Assembly (NCBI RefSeq): GCF_003672135.1
Contig: NC_039513.1
Coordinates: 7,316,833-7,380,832 of the forward strand
Length of the DNA stretch: 64,000 nucleotides
DNA from: Ooceraea biroi
Taxonomy: Eukaryota > Arthropoda > Insecta > Hymenoptera > Formicidae
Direction of reading: 5' to 3'
This document shows, in pieces, positions 1 through 11,626 of the stretch (position 1 is the stretch's first letter; each line of letters begins with the position of its first letter). The notes under the pieces were generated by a model. That model ran no database searches, had not been told where the DNA came from, and saw only the letters and a list, made by a program, of their open reading frames with translations. The position numbers were made by a program, and so were the translations under genes.

Positions 1-419
1 ATTAAAGTTGTCATTAATAAGTTAATGATTTAATTGTTAAAAATTTATAACAATATTGGGTAACAATGGAAAGTTCTTTCCGTTTTTTAGATTTTAAGCA
101 AAATTAATATATGTTTCGACGTTTATCATGGAAGCAACAAGTTATGGAAAATAAAATAACATCTGCTTTAAATAGTAAAATTCATTTTTCATATTCAGAT
201 AAAACTATTTATTCATCAATGTACGGGAGAAATTTCCGTTCAGTTCAACCTTTTATAATGCGACATTCTACTATTTTATAACCATATAATTCCGTCTATG
301 ATCTTCCGTCTGAATTGGTTAATTACATATTAATTTTTCAACACTTTATTATTCTTTTGTTAATTTAATTTAGAATACAAAAACACAATATACTTACCTC
401 TCTCACGGCTCAGTGTGAG
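1..419. other. AT-rich non-coding start of window
   Basis: AT-rich sequence without a recognisable reading frame, RNA gene or repeat. It ends abruptly at the CpG-rich block that follows. Confidence 0.5.
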
Positions 420-871
420 CACTGTGAGCCGTGAGATGAAGCAGCGTGAAGTTGTGCACCTCTTGCATGTGTCACGTTGGCACCGCCCCCGGTATTCCTC
501 CGCCAATCGCGCGTCGAGAATCAGTGCCATGGTAACCGGGGTGGGCTCGTACATATCGCAACGCAGGTCGCAGTGATGTCTCAAACGTTGGTCGGCGGTG
601 CACCGTGGCAGACGTTTCGTCGGAGAGTGTCGCGACAACCTGACGCAGTAATTCCGCTGCTCGTGAAGTGTGTCAGTCACTGAGGTGCCCTATACATTTC
701 TTCACGTCGTCGTCAGTTGCGAGTCAGTGTAATTCGGAAGCGCTTCGTTACAATTGGAGAACAACAATCGGGACTAGAACGGAGAAACGCGATTACACGC
801 GTAGTTGTTCGTAGTGAGACTTCGTCCTTCGCTGTCGGGTCGCGCTCCCGCGGCCCACAACATTAGCAGAG
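420..871 (+). promoter_or_regulatory. CpG-rich block, possible promoter and untranslated first exon
   Basis: CpG density and GC rise sharply here compared with the flanks. Arthropod initiator-like TCAGT motifs occur near 708-727. A possible splice donor (CAGAG then GTTAGT) lies at 871/872. This fits a distal promoter and non-coding first exon on the plus strand, and the nearest plus-strand gene downstream is the TNFAIP8-like gene at 11.6 kb. The link to that gene is inference only. The short overlapping frames inside the block do not resemble known proteins. Confidence 0.25.
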
Positions 872-1096
872 GTTAGTGTGCATGTCAAAATTCAAATCGA
901 TCGACGCGTGCGATCGTTCGCGCGCTATTTCCCGGGAAGTTACGCGAGCTCTTCCTAGCTTGCCAGTTATTTGCGCTCTATCTTGATGAATTACATATAG
1001 CAGTGCGATCTTTTTCAACAGACGGTGGCGCGGCACGATCGGTCATGAAATTGAAATTCGCTTGCGCGCGCGCGCGTAATTTTATGTACTATTTTC

Positions 1097-1330
1097 TCAA
1101 TTTTTTACGTAACATGTTTGCAAGAATAAATGTATATTTGCTGAACATATGCGCTTTGAGATCCGAGAATCGACTGCATTTGTGTAGTCGAGGACTATCC
1201 TCTTGACATGATTCACTTGCCGCCCATTTCGGAGTCAATTTGTTAATAATGAGAAGAGGATCTCTAGGACACATTCGCTATGTTCAGCAAATATACATTT
1301 ATTCTTGTAAACATGTCAATAAAAAATTGA
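1097..1330. repeat. 234-bp foldback (inverted-repeat) element
   Basis: The arms 1097-1151 and about 1278-1330 are inverted copies of each other over roughly 53 bp with a few mismatches. They share the core CAAGAATAAATGTATATTTG. The loop of about 125 bp has its own short inverted pair (GAGATCC near 1158 and GGATCTC near 1259). There is no coding potential. The structure is typical of a MITE or other foldback repeat, but no clear target-site duplication was found, so the class is unknown. Confidence 0.7.
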
Positions 1331-4300
1331 GGAAAGAAACCCAAATCAAGAAAAGAAAATCAAAGGAAATAACGAAACTGGAGAAGAGAAGATAGTAAAT
1401 TTGACAACAAAAAGAGAGATTACCATTTACAGGCTTTCTGAATAATAATTTTATAAAGAAATTTATCTTTATTACTAACAATAAGATTGACGCATGCTTC
1501 TGCTAGAGCTTTAGTATCTGAATCTGAATTAAATGAATCTGAAAAGTTTCCCTATTCATCGCGTTGAATTTCCGCGGATCATCTCCCTGATGCTTAGGAG
1601 AATTACTTAAGCCGTACTTTTTTTAAATGAATTAGAAAAAAAGGACCTAATTGATAAAATATATCAGTTGTTACGTTATTATAAAAAAGTCACATTAACT
1701 ATAAATATAATAACTATATAATTTTCTTAGAATATAGGAAAATACGTTTATTTTGTAATAATACAATGATAAAATGACGATTCATGATTAACAGCTTCAT
1801 GAATCATCACCAGGAGATAAGTAAATTATCAGTAAAAAATAATATATAGTGATATAAAAATTATGCAATTTTTTCATTATTGCACGAAAAAAGGCACGCT
1901 TAAAAATTGCGCAAGTAGAAATATATCGCATTGCAATTAACAGGCTTTCACACACTAATTGTTCTTGAGGACTTCAATTATAAATTAAATATAAATATAA
2001 ATATCGCAATTCATTTCATTTCTGTTATCCATTTACTAAATTTAAAACTTTTAATCGATACAGGAAAATTTTGATGCAAACGTTTGTGTGCCGATTAATT
2101 AAATGAATTATAAGTCAACATATATTTGATTATAAATTGGTAAATGATTGTCGGTGCGATGATACAGCGCAAACATTCGCCGATAAATCGGTCGTATCTA
2201 TGTTTGAAACCAAGTTAAATCAGATTTTACAAAAGTGATGTATTGTAAAAAAATGCATCAAACGTACTCTTCCTGACAATCTTAAAATAGATCTCGATTA
2301 AAGTGAATTTACCGGAGCCATTATCGCGAGAACGTAGCGATCGAACAAGAGATTAAATTGCGGAAACTCATGAGTGGGCAATTCGCGCTACGGAAAAGAA
2401 GCGTTTTGCAACGACACGAAAAATCGTCTTAATTGCCTCGTTTGTTCGTTGCAATTTAATATTGTATCATTTAGAACGCGGCGCTTTCAACGGCTAAACT
2501 TAAGATTTTTCAATTGGGACTAACATCTCATCGAAATATCGATTTAGTTAACTTAATTTAGTTTCCCCAACTTAACTCAACTTTGAGATTTTTGACAGGT
2601 AGAATTAGAAACAGAAGAGTCATTTTATCAAAATTCACTAAAAGTTGCTAAACCTGTGTTTATTATATTATTATATCATTATATCATTAATGACGGAATT
2701 ATCAGCGCAACATATGTTTGAATGCATGTATTCACTTCTAATTATTATAATTGTAATTATAACATAATAGAGAGAAAAAATAGTATTTAATTAACTATAA
2801 TTAGTGCTGACCGCGTCCGAGAAAATCGATCCTAACTTCTGATTGTAGCCAGTCGATTTTATTCCTTTTTCATGTATTATTCTGTATTATACATGGAATT
2901 ATTCAAATTATTCATCTATAGTTACTTAAACTGAAATGTGACTTAATTTTAACATTGAATTGCATTAAATAGTAATAAAAATTATTAATTTTTAATGTGT
3001 TTGTCTAATTAATTAATGAAAGGGTTTACTTGATTTTGTTTTAAAAGAAAAAGAACAGAATCACTTTTTTATTTTTGATTAACAAGATATTCTATTTTTA
3101 ATTATAATTTCGACACTTTAAGTAATTAATATTTAAATAATTATTCAATAATAATAATAATAATAATCAAACAGTCATGTATGATTGTTTCTAAAATATA
3201 ATATTGCTCGATAGTTTTTTAAAACAAATCAATATGTACATACAGTCGATATATCGAAATAAGCGAATAATTTATGTTTAAAGCCAACCGCCTGAAAACT
3301 GATGATTTTACGAACAAAATCGATGATGATCGATTGTTACAGAGTGAAATTCATCCACACGGTGCATGAAGTTTATTGATACGGATACGTATCAGTAAAC
3401 ACGGTGCACAATATCAGTAAAATATTGAGAGCATGGAATGCGTAAAGTGTTTTATCTGTATCATCTATTCTATAAAATGCGCATAATAAAATATAAAAAA
3501 GTACATGCATACTTTAAAATTCATTCGAAAAATCATACTGTTATCTCCAAATTGTATTAAATATTGTAATAAATATTTTTATTATACTTTTTAGTACTTT
3601 AATAATAATAATAAGTAAGCGCGTGCGCTGCCTATAATTGATTGAAAAAGTAATCGATATGTAATAATGAAATTAAATTATAATAACTAACCATTTATAA
3701 TTTATACATCTTTATGCATCTACACAAATCGATGAATTTCGTCATGAATTTATTTCGAAAGTACTAGAGAGAGAGAGAGAGAGAGAGAGATTGGATATTG
3801 TGTTGAAATTAACAGGATCTGTTGTAAGCGTCAGTTTGCTTGCTGCAGTTTGGTAACGCGTATGAGCATAGAGCAAATGTTTTTCGAGCGTGTGCAATCG
3901 CGCACGCGGTTACGTCCGCACGAGTGCGCCGTAAATAGAAGAAGCTAACGAGTAACCGCGCGATGAATGAGGTTGTTGTTAAGCGCATTGCCCGCGCTCG
4001 CTTCCAATTACGGCGCAGAAGAACGCGATGCACCGGTTTTTCATAATTCCACGGCAACGTACACACGTGCTACGTGCGACTATTACATTTCCCTGCGAGT
4101 CGCGAGCGAGTAAACGGCTGTATTAACCGTCGACTCCTTGAAGCGTGCAAGTCCGCGCGAAACCGGCCTGATGCGACGACTCTTGTGGCTCTTGCCTGAG
4201 GAAATTCATGTCTTCCGCGTATATTTAGTCGGCTTATATATTTTTCATAGGATAAACGCTGAAAGAACAAGGACAAAAAATGATGATAAATGCAATTTAT

Positions 4301-5952
4301 TCGTGAGCGACTTACGCGGCTTACAAATAATCATGATTATGATGATTACATTATTTAAAGCATTTAATGCGAGATACGTTTGTGAATGTTTTTATCTCGT
4401 TTTCTATAGCCTTTTTGACAATAAAACAAATTAAATTGAATTCTTGACTTGATGATGATTGATTAATTTATTTTTCATCGTAAGAGTTGTTATTTCTCTC
4501 GGAAATTCTCAGAACCGTTAAGTTTTAATATTATGGTTTAGTTTCAAACTATCGAGTAATTACGCGTCCGTGAAACATTTACGAGATTTGTAAAATATAC
4601 TAAAATACATGTGCAATATAGTGCAGCATATACAGTTATACAGTTACGTACACAAAAGTATGTGTGGGTGACGTAATTCTCGTAGGAGAGCGATGATAAC
4701 TGTTATATTAATTTTTCTATTTATTATTGCGACTTTGCCGCAGCAACATAATTTTATAAATCTTTATTTTTTATTATCCAAGCACGCGTATATTTTTCAA
4801 TTAGTATTATCGGTAGCCTTGACCAGTACTTTCATATGAGAGAGGAAGAGATAGAAAGAGAAAATAATAGAAATATAGCATAATATTTTCCAAGTGTACT
4901 AATAGCTATTATATTTCTTGCGTGCGCGTGTGTGCACATTTAATTAATAATAATTCTATTAAAGTTGAATAGCGAGTTTCTAAATTGAATTAAGCTAAGT
5001 TATTCCAATCCTATGCGTTCTACTGTAATTTGTATACATTAAACATGAATATGTGCAATTGCTTGTCACTGTTCGTTTGTTAATCGACTTGCAGGTATCA
5101 ATTAGCACAGAGATACTCACTTCTCAAATTTGAATGATTATTAATTGAGTAAAGTAGCTTTTAAATATATCTTTTAAAACAACTTATAAATATTATTGCA
5201 ATAATTTTTGTAGCCACAATTTCCTCGAGAAATTTAAAAAAGTTGATTAATATACGCTGTAATAGTTATCAAAAAGTAGCAATTTCGAGCTTTTACCATT
5301 TTATCGTCTCTCCAGAGATGAGCAGAATATTCCGAGATATAGAGGACTGAATAAATTTGTACACACTTTAGCACAACACACGTGTCCTTTACGGTCGTAA
5401 TTTCCTGCGAGGTCGTTTATAATTCTCACATGGCCGAAAGAGACTCGCTGGGCTCATGGCAGGAAATAACATGTCGCGTCTGCCTTTTTCGGACGTAATG
5501 ATTCGTCGACGTCATATTTCGCGGATGCGCTTCTTATTCGAAATTTCCTTTCTCCCTTTCTCTTTTTCTGTAAATCCGTATTCTCGCACGTGCGACCACA
5601 TGCACATTCCTTCGTACACGAGATGCATATCGCAAATAACCCGATATTTATAGCGCGTGCAATTTCTCTTCTTCCCGAGAGATCTCTTGCGCCAGGAAAC
5701 GAGGCGTGCCCTCAGCAACAATAATTATATTAACTATACACATATTAGATATAGTTATATTAAAATATAACAGATTATGATAAATAAATGAAGCTACATG
5801 AATATTCTGGCATCGTTGTCAATCGTCAAAGCATGTACTACATGTTTTGATTCATTGTATACGATTTTTATTTTGTTTCGCAGCCAAGAAAATCGCAGAG
5901 TGTACGTTTCAGAGGAACTCGAATGGAAAATAATCTCTTGGCATACTAGCTC
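1331..5952. other. AT-rich non-coding stretch
   Basis: No gene was recognised in 4.6 kb. The region holds an (AAT)n run at about 3146-3167, an (AG)n run at 3766-3790 and a short CpG-richer patch at about 3900-4200. The reading frames in that patch overlap on both strands and look like nothing known, so they are probably chance. The stretch could be intron of a gene starting near 0.4-0.9 kb. Confidence 0.5.
3766..3790. repeat. (AG)n microsatellite
   Basis: About 12.5 uninterrupted AG dinucleotides at the edge of the CpG-richer patch. Confidence 0.95.
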
Positions 5953-6198
5953 TCTATATTCTTCATCAACAGAATACAATTATTTCTGATCTCGCTACAA
6001 AATTTTTCCGCATCGCGTGAGTCATATAATTATCTCCATATTCTTCATCAACAGAATACAATTATTTCTGATCTCGCTACAAAATTGTTTCACATTGCGT
6101 GAGTCATATAATTATCTCCATATTCTTTATCAACAGAATACAATTATTTCTGATCTCGCTACAAAATTTTTTCGCATCGCGTAAGTCATATAATTAGC
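5953..6198. repeat. 82-bp tandem repeat, three copies
   Basis: Three head-to-tail copies begin at 5953, 6035 and 6117, an exact 82-bp period. Each contains TATTCTTCATCAACAGAATA (one C-to-T change in copy 3) followed by a conserved stretch ending near GAGTCATATAATTA. Copies differ at only a handful of positions. The unit carries a short palindrome, TATTCT...AGAATA. There is no spacer variation of the kind expected in a CRISPR array, and this is eukaryotic DNA. Confidence 0.95.
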
Positions 6199-6518
6199 AA
6201 AAGCAAGATGATTCGTTGTTAATATATTGTCTCAACGTGAATACCTGGATAGACCCAACAGTAGTCGTGCATTTCGTTCCGGCCAAGTGCAACGATCTCG
6301 CGAACTTGTCTTTGACAGATCGGCGTGCTCTTTTGCGTGGCGGGCATAATTCATCTCCTAACTCGTCCAGCGAGTCCATAGAACTCGCGGACCACGTGCT
6401 ACGTCTATGCCTGTACTATCTCGTATACCGTACGTACGTACGTGCGAGCGTTCGCATGTGCGTACGAGTGCGTATACGTCGGAGTCCGGGGGCAGGTGGC
6501 GGTTGTCCCGAGCAAAGA

Positions 6519-6988
6519 TGTTCAATTTAAACGAGGAGGGGTACGCGTGCTGCCGGTCGCGCAGCTGTCGGCGGTATCGCTGCGACAGCTGCATCTTGGG
6601 GCGCGAAAAGAAAGCCGGAACAGCTCGAGGGGTTGCTGGCAGCCCTCGATGCTCCTCGTCATGCCGCGAATGTTACGAGTGCAGTAGCCAGTCGGTCCGT
6701 GGCTCTCCGATCGATTTCTACCGGTGGGAAAGTTTCGAGCGCGAAGGAACAACGAGCAGGAGGAACCTTGAGGGCCAAATTAAGCGCGAATTAACTTGCC
6801 GCACGGTTCATTTCGTTGTAAGATCGCAAGAGACGAACGTTGTAGACGATTGCGGTGATTCACGGTGCGCGTTGCACGTGAATCAGGGGCAAAGTGATAG
6901 TGGCCTGGATTCTTCCGAGTGGCGATTAAAAAGAGAGCTTGCGAGGGAACTTCCAAGGGATCTCCGTCGTGCAAGTAATGCTCATTAA
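6519..6988 (+). CDS. Candidate Cys- and Arg-rich ORF, unrecognised
   Basis: An open frame runs from about 6407 to a TAA at 6986-6988. The ATG at 6519 gives 156 residues and the frame-opening ATG at 6407 gives 193. The first 65 residues from 6519 are rich in Cys, Ser and Arg with several CxxC-like pairs (for example CRECYEC). The rest is charged and ends in an Arg/Glu-rich, possibly helical tail. It matches no family I know, and there is no signal peptide or membrane segment. The region is CpG-rich, where long chance frames are commoner, and overlapping frames of 76-104 residues exist on other strands and frames. It may be a taxon-restricted gene, part of a leader exon of the TNFAIP8-like gene, or chance. 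Confidence 0.22.
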
Positions 6989-8099
6989 ACGAATTTGTAA
7001 CGATTAGCTTTGTCATTATGGATCATTGTACACTTACGGTCCGTTACCCCGACTGGTGGTCGACCCCACTATCGGACACATCCGTTTCACTCTTGCGGGA
7101 AAGCCAGTCGACGTGTCTCCTTAAACGGCCAACCTAAATTTATGGACATCGGAAAATGTTGATTGTTAGTTACTCTTCTTAATCGTCCTTCGACACGTCG
7201 TCGCGATAATGCTAGGCAGATAATGCTGGCGACTAATTTTAGAAATGACGAGACCTTGCAGGTTCGCGGCACTCACGGCCGTAGACCGTTGCGCGCCGTT
7301 TTTACCGGATCGTTAGCACTAAATTTACGGATATTTCTTGTACCTAATTTTACTGAAACCCGTCATATTGACGGATACGTTAAAATTCGATTTTCCGGTT
7401 TTTGATCTTCCGTTTTTGATTTCTCGTTGATAAAAAAATATTAATTTTGATTTCCGTATCTTTAAATATGAATGCTTAATTCTCAATCTTTAAGCGTGAA
7501 TTCTCAGTCAAATTGACGGGTTCCGTAAATCTAGTATTAGCCCTAGTAAGAAAAAAATCAACTGATTTTAAATCATTGTTTCCCATCGACACGCCACACA
7601 TCAAAGAACATGCCTACGCATAGGAAAATTTGAAAAAGAAAGTAGTCGTAAAATATTCGCTTGTGAAAAAAGGTTGCATTCAAAATTCATGAATTACTTT
7701 ATTTTACTTGGGGTTTCAGGCACCCCTGTGTGGGAAGCTAGTGGATTAAAAAGATGCATGTGTTGTATTCTACATATATGTGTACATACATACATGCCTG
7801 TGATGTTGCTACGTACTGTATTCATATATCTGCGTCGCGAGGGAGCGAAATAATTTGCGAACGAGCCTCTCTGTTTCCGCGTTCTCTATCTCTTCTCATC
7901 GCGAGATTCGCGCTCTTTACTTAACGAGTGTAGCTCGTCGTCGTTATAACGACGGCGTTTAAATCACTTAACCTGGCGTTGACGTAAACGTTGAACCTAC
8001 CCTGCGCCAAGAGGAAGAGAGAAACGGTGTCGAGGCACGCCAACGATATCCGCGCGCGCGTGTACAGAGAACCGATAATTACGTTTGCCCGTATCGGCT

Positions 8100-8182
8100 A
8101 TAATTTACGGTGACATTGTTTCGCGACAGTCGAGTTCGCTGAGTGCCGATATTGCTGGCGCTCTGAAACCATCGCAATTCCG
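8100..8182 (+). promoter_or_regulatory. Possible alternative untranslated first exon
   Basis: In a CpG-rich patch, the sequence GCAATTCCG is followed at 8183 by GTGAGTGC, a strong splice donor. An initiator-like ACAGTCG lies near 8127, but the exon start is a guess. No ATG frame of note continues into the donor. It could be an alternative non-coding first exon of the plus-strand TNFAIP8-like gene. This is inference from position and the donor only. Confidence 0.25.
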
Positions 8183-8400
8183 GTGAGTGCAATTTGCGAT
8201 GCTGCGGACACGGGAAAACGTTTCACGGCGGCATCGTCGTGTTTCCGTCGTTGCGAATAGGCGTAGAAATTATTTTCACGTGTCTATGACACGTCTCTTC
8301 TGGCTATCTTTTAGGAAAGAAATACAAATTTGAGCGCTAAAGAGCTCGGTGAGACGATTCCATTAAAATGAATGTGTATATATATTTTCTTTGGTAATTT

Positions 8401-8460
8401 TAATTATAACTTAATGCCAAAAACTAATTTTAATTATAACTTGATGCTAAAAACTAATTT
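8401..8460. repeat. 30-bp tandem duplication
   Basis: Two adjacent 30-bp copies, starting at 8401 and 8431, differ at two positions (TTAATGCC versus TTGATGCT). Confidence 0.9.
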
Positions 8461-9074
8461 AAATTAATGTTTCCAAATTTGTACATTATCGTGAATATAT
8501 CATGCACGTATCGCGTCGCGAAATTCTTCACATTCAACCGGTTCTCATCTAATGATTAAAATCGTGGAATCACCGGTTTTGCAGGAAACTCACGGACTCA
8601 TGAACATTTCGAATTAAGTTGGTGTAGTAGGGAGAAGGTAAATCGAATCAAGCAAGCAAGGTATACGAGGTATACTTATACAGGGTATGCTTATTTATAG
8701 CTGCCGATCGAATATTCTGAAGACAAGCCGCCTGATAGACGGTCTTGAAACATGCATGCGGGAAAGAAATAGATCTCTAAAGAGACTCTGGTTTACTCTG
8801 ATTAGTTAATCGGTCTACATCGGAATAAGCGGATCTTCCTGTGCGTGGAGAGACACTTTCTTCGCTCGTAATTGTCATCAGCGATTAGAAAATGAGAAAA
8901 TTATAACGTTTTTTTTTCACAAGTTCTAACATATAGAGTGCAATTGTTTCTACAAAATTCTAAAATAAATCATACATCCCTTATAAAAAAATGATATTAA
9001 AAAAATGCGACAAATAGATTTCATCATCTATGTCGTTTTTCTTTTCAGCTGAGAAAGAAATCTGAGACATTATA

Positions 9075-9609
9075 TTGAGTTGACCAGAAAGGTCCGCATG
9101 CTGACCTCCTCAGCAAAATTCAAACGCTAAACTCTGCATTAAGATGAAACAAAGTTTTGCATTACGGAAGGTCCGGTAACATTTTTTTGACAGGATTCCG
9201 ACGCAAAACTTTGTGATATTAATTCTTAATCCTCCGGTACTCGCAATATCCAATAGATACACGTAAGATATTAATACTTCAATTCATTTTTTCCTAATAC
9301 AGTTATTATTCACATCCTAATTCTTGTCAATTTTTTCTTCACTATTTTTTTATACTTTTATATTTTTTATATTTTTTTATACTTTAGTGTCTGGTCTATT
9401 AGTCAAGTACTAATAAAAGTAAAAAATATTTCAAGAAGCAGAGAAAAATAAAGGGAAAATTAGAATATCTGTGAGATACAGTGCGATCATTTGTGGGAGA
9501 AAAATATTGCGACTACCGAAGGATTAATATAGAGTAGTATTTTTAATGCAGAGTTTTGCATTTGAATTTTGCTAAGAGGGGATCGGCATGGACTTTCCCG
9601 TCAATCCAA
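9075..9609. mobile_element. Non-autonomous mariner-like element (MITE), 535 bp
   Basis: The ends 9075-9141 and 9544-9609 are inverted copies of about 66 bp. They are diverged but alignable, beginning TTGAGTTGACC on one side and TTGGATTGACG on the other. Both run through the shared core AGCAAAATTCAAA to CTCTGCATTA. The element is flanked directly by TA on both sides (9073-9074 and 9610-9611), the target duplication of the mariner/Tc1 superfamily. The interior of about 400 bp has no transposase frame, so it would need a transposase from elsewhere. Divergence of the arms suggests an old insertion. Confidence 0.8.
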
Positions 9610-11605
9610 TAATACATTTAAGAAATTTAACGTACATATACTTATCTTTCGGATTTGCCAACGTGTGACACGCAAATGATCAAGGAAAAAGATAGGTTTT
9701 TTTTCAACTCGTTGATGTTTTCACATCGAGATACTTCGCCGCATATTCTAGCAAGGAATTGCGCAGTCCGATGAACGATCGACTATCGGATAACCGCTTG
9801 TTTGTATGAGCATGCGACGACACAGGTGCCCGAAAGCGCCGACGTGAACGCCTAAGTGAAGCACCGACGAGACCATAGAGAGGCTGACAGAGAGGAGAAA
9901 GAGAGCGAAAGTGGCCAGCGATCGATCATTCATAACGCGCTCTCACGCATCTCACCCGTGCGATTCTACAGCGCGCCAACAGAATTCGCGGGAGCAGAAC
10001 TGTTTCGCAGGTGTACACCTGGCAAATAAAATGTGGACACAAATTAATGTTACTAAACGAAAATTTCGACAAAACCAAGATCGAAGCAATTTTGCCTTTC
10101 ATTGAAAATTTTCAATAATTCTACTTTTATTGCGGTTTCCGTAAAGAAAAAGAAAAAATATATCTGTCTGGAAATATGACATTTCAGTTACAATTCTAGT
10201 TTCAGTTACAAAACAATGTCGCGTGTGAATAATTAAATATAAATGCGCGCAGCGCATTCTGTCTTTGATGAAGCTTATTATTTCATAAATTATTTCATAA
10301 AATCAATTATTGTGTCTCTTTTGCAGCTTTAATCTCCAACATCTAAATTTTTTTCTCATTATATTTTTATAATATATAAAAAATATATTATAATATATAC
10401 GTATATAAGAAAATTTTATTATACTTGACAATATTAATAAGTTGTGTAATGCGCGAATTTTTCGGAAAGCCGGTTTCGGATCGATGCGAGATGTTTGCGT
10501 TTTATTAATCAACTGGCCGCTATTTGCCCGGCCGTTATAGGTGATCAAAGGTGAATGAGAGTCTCTGGCTTACCTTGACGCTCCTTACAAATCGATCCAA
10601 CTGCCAAAGGTAGTGCCTTATATCGTGTGCCCCTGGCGTGTGTGGATATACGCGAATGTAGCGTGCGACACGGATGTCGTTGGCTCGCATTACATTTCAT
10701 TTCCAGCATTTAGGATCGTTCGCACTCGTCAAGACAAATTGTACAGACAAGGGAAAGGTTCTCGACCACGCGATCATGCTGATCTCTTTCAACGTAAACC
10801 CTAAATCTTAAAAAGTCTACGAGTTACATCTAAAAACATAAAATTGCAAATAAGCGCACGAAGATTAAAAAAAAAATGCTTTTATATATTTGTAAAGAGA
10901 AAATTTGTCTATTTTAAAGCAATGTATTAAAGATTTTACACAAAAATATTTAAAATGCGGTGAATATTGTATTCCTGGAGTTTGTCCTTTTGTTGAAATA
11001 GCTTTTATCGATGTCAAGGTTTATAGCACTGTAAAACATTGTACGTGGCATTTATGAGAATGTTTACGAGACACGAGACAAATGTAAGAGATATTTTTCG
11101 GTTTTCAACTAAATAAAAACGAAAAGAAGAATATTCGCGAAATCTTTCGTTGCAATTTTGTGTTAACTCTTCATTGACGAATTGCGCATTTCTTTTATTC
11201 CGACCGTATTCGAATGAATTCATATCCTTTTAATTCAGGCAACGAAGCGTAATTAACTTTATCTCGACTGGCTTTTGTGGTGCCATTGTGCTTCGTAGAA
11301 CCGAATAATGATTCGCTGAATGTACAATATTTCCGGGAATAATGCTTACTTTATCTCATGTCAATAAACTTAGAATTATATGAATGAGAGGAAGTACTTT
11401 TATTGCGTTATTATTATTCGTTTTATTTTATTTATTTTATTCGTATTAACTTTTATGAGATGAATAATCAGAATGGTAACTTTAATGAAACTCTAATGGA
11501 TTTAATGCAATTTTTTGCATTAAAAATACAAGTTTTTTTTCAATTTTACATATGTTTATATAAATGTTTCTGGATATTTTTATCATTTTTTTAACATTGT
11601 CGCAG
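9610..11605. other. Non-coding stretch upstream of the TNFAIP8-like gene
   Basis: No gene was recognised. A CpG-richer patch lies at about 9740-10020. The remainder is AT-rich. If the leader exons further left are used, this is intron of the TNFAIP8-like gene, since it ends in a good acceptor (TTGTCGCAG) at 11605. Confidence 0.45.
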
Positions 11606-11626
11606 GTGGCGTGGGGCACGGCCGTC

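Larger units (their letters stand above)
6989..9074. other. Non-coding stretch with CpG-rich patch
   Basis: No gene was recognised. It contains a weak, gapped inverted repeat at about 7312-7543, a CpG-rich patch at about 7830-8300 with a possible leader exon (listed separately), and a 30-bp tandem duplication at 8401-8460. Confidence 0.5.

Noticed and set aside
5953..6198. Regular repeats that might suggest a CRISPR array
   Set aside because: The whole 82-bp unit repeats with no unique spacers and the genome is eukaryotic.
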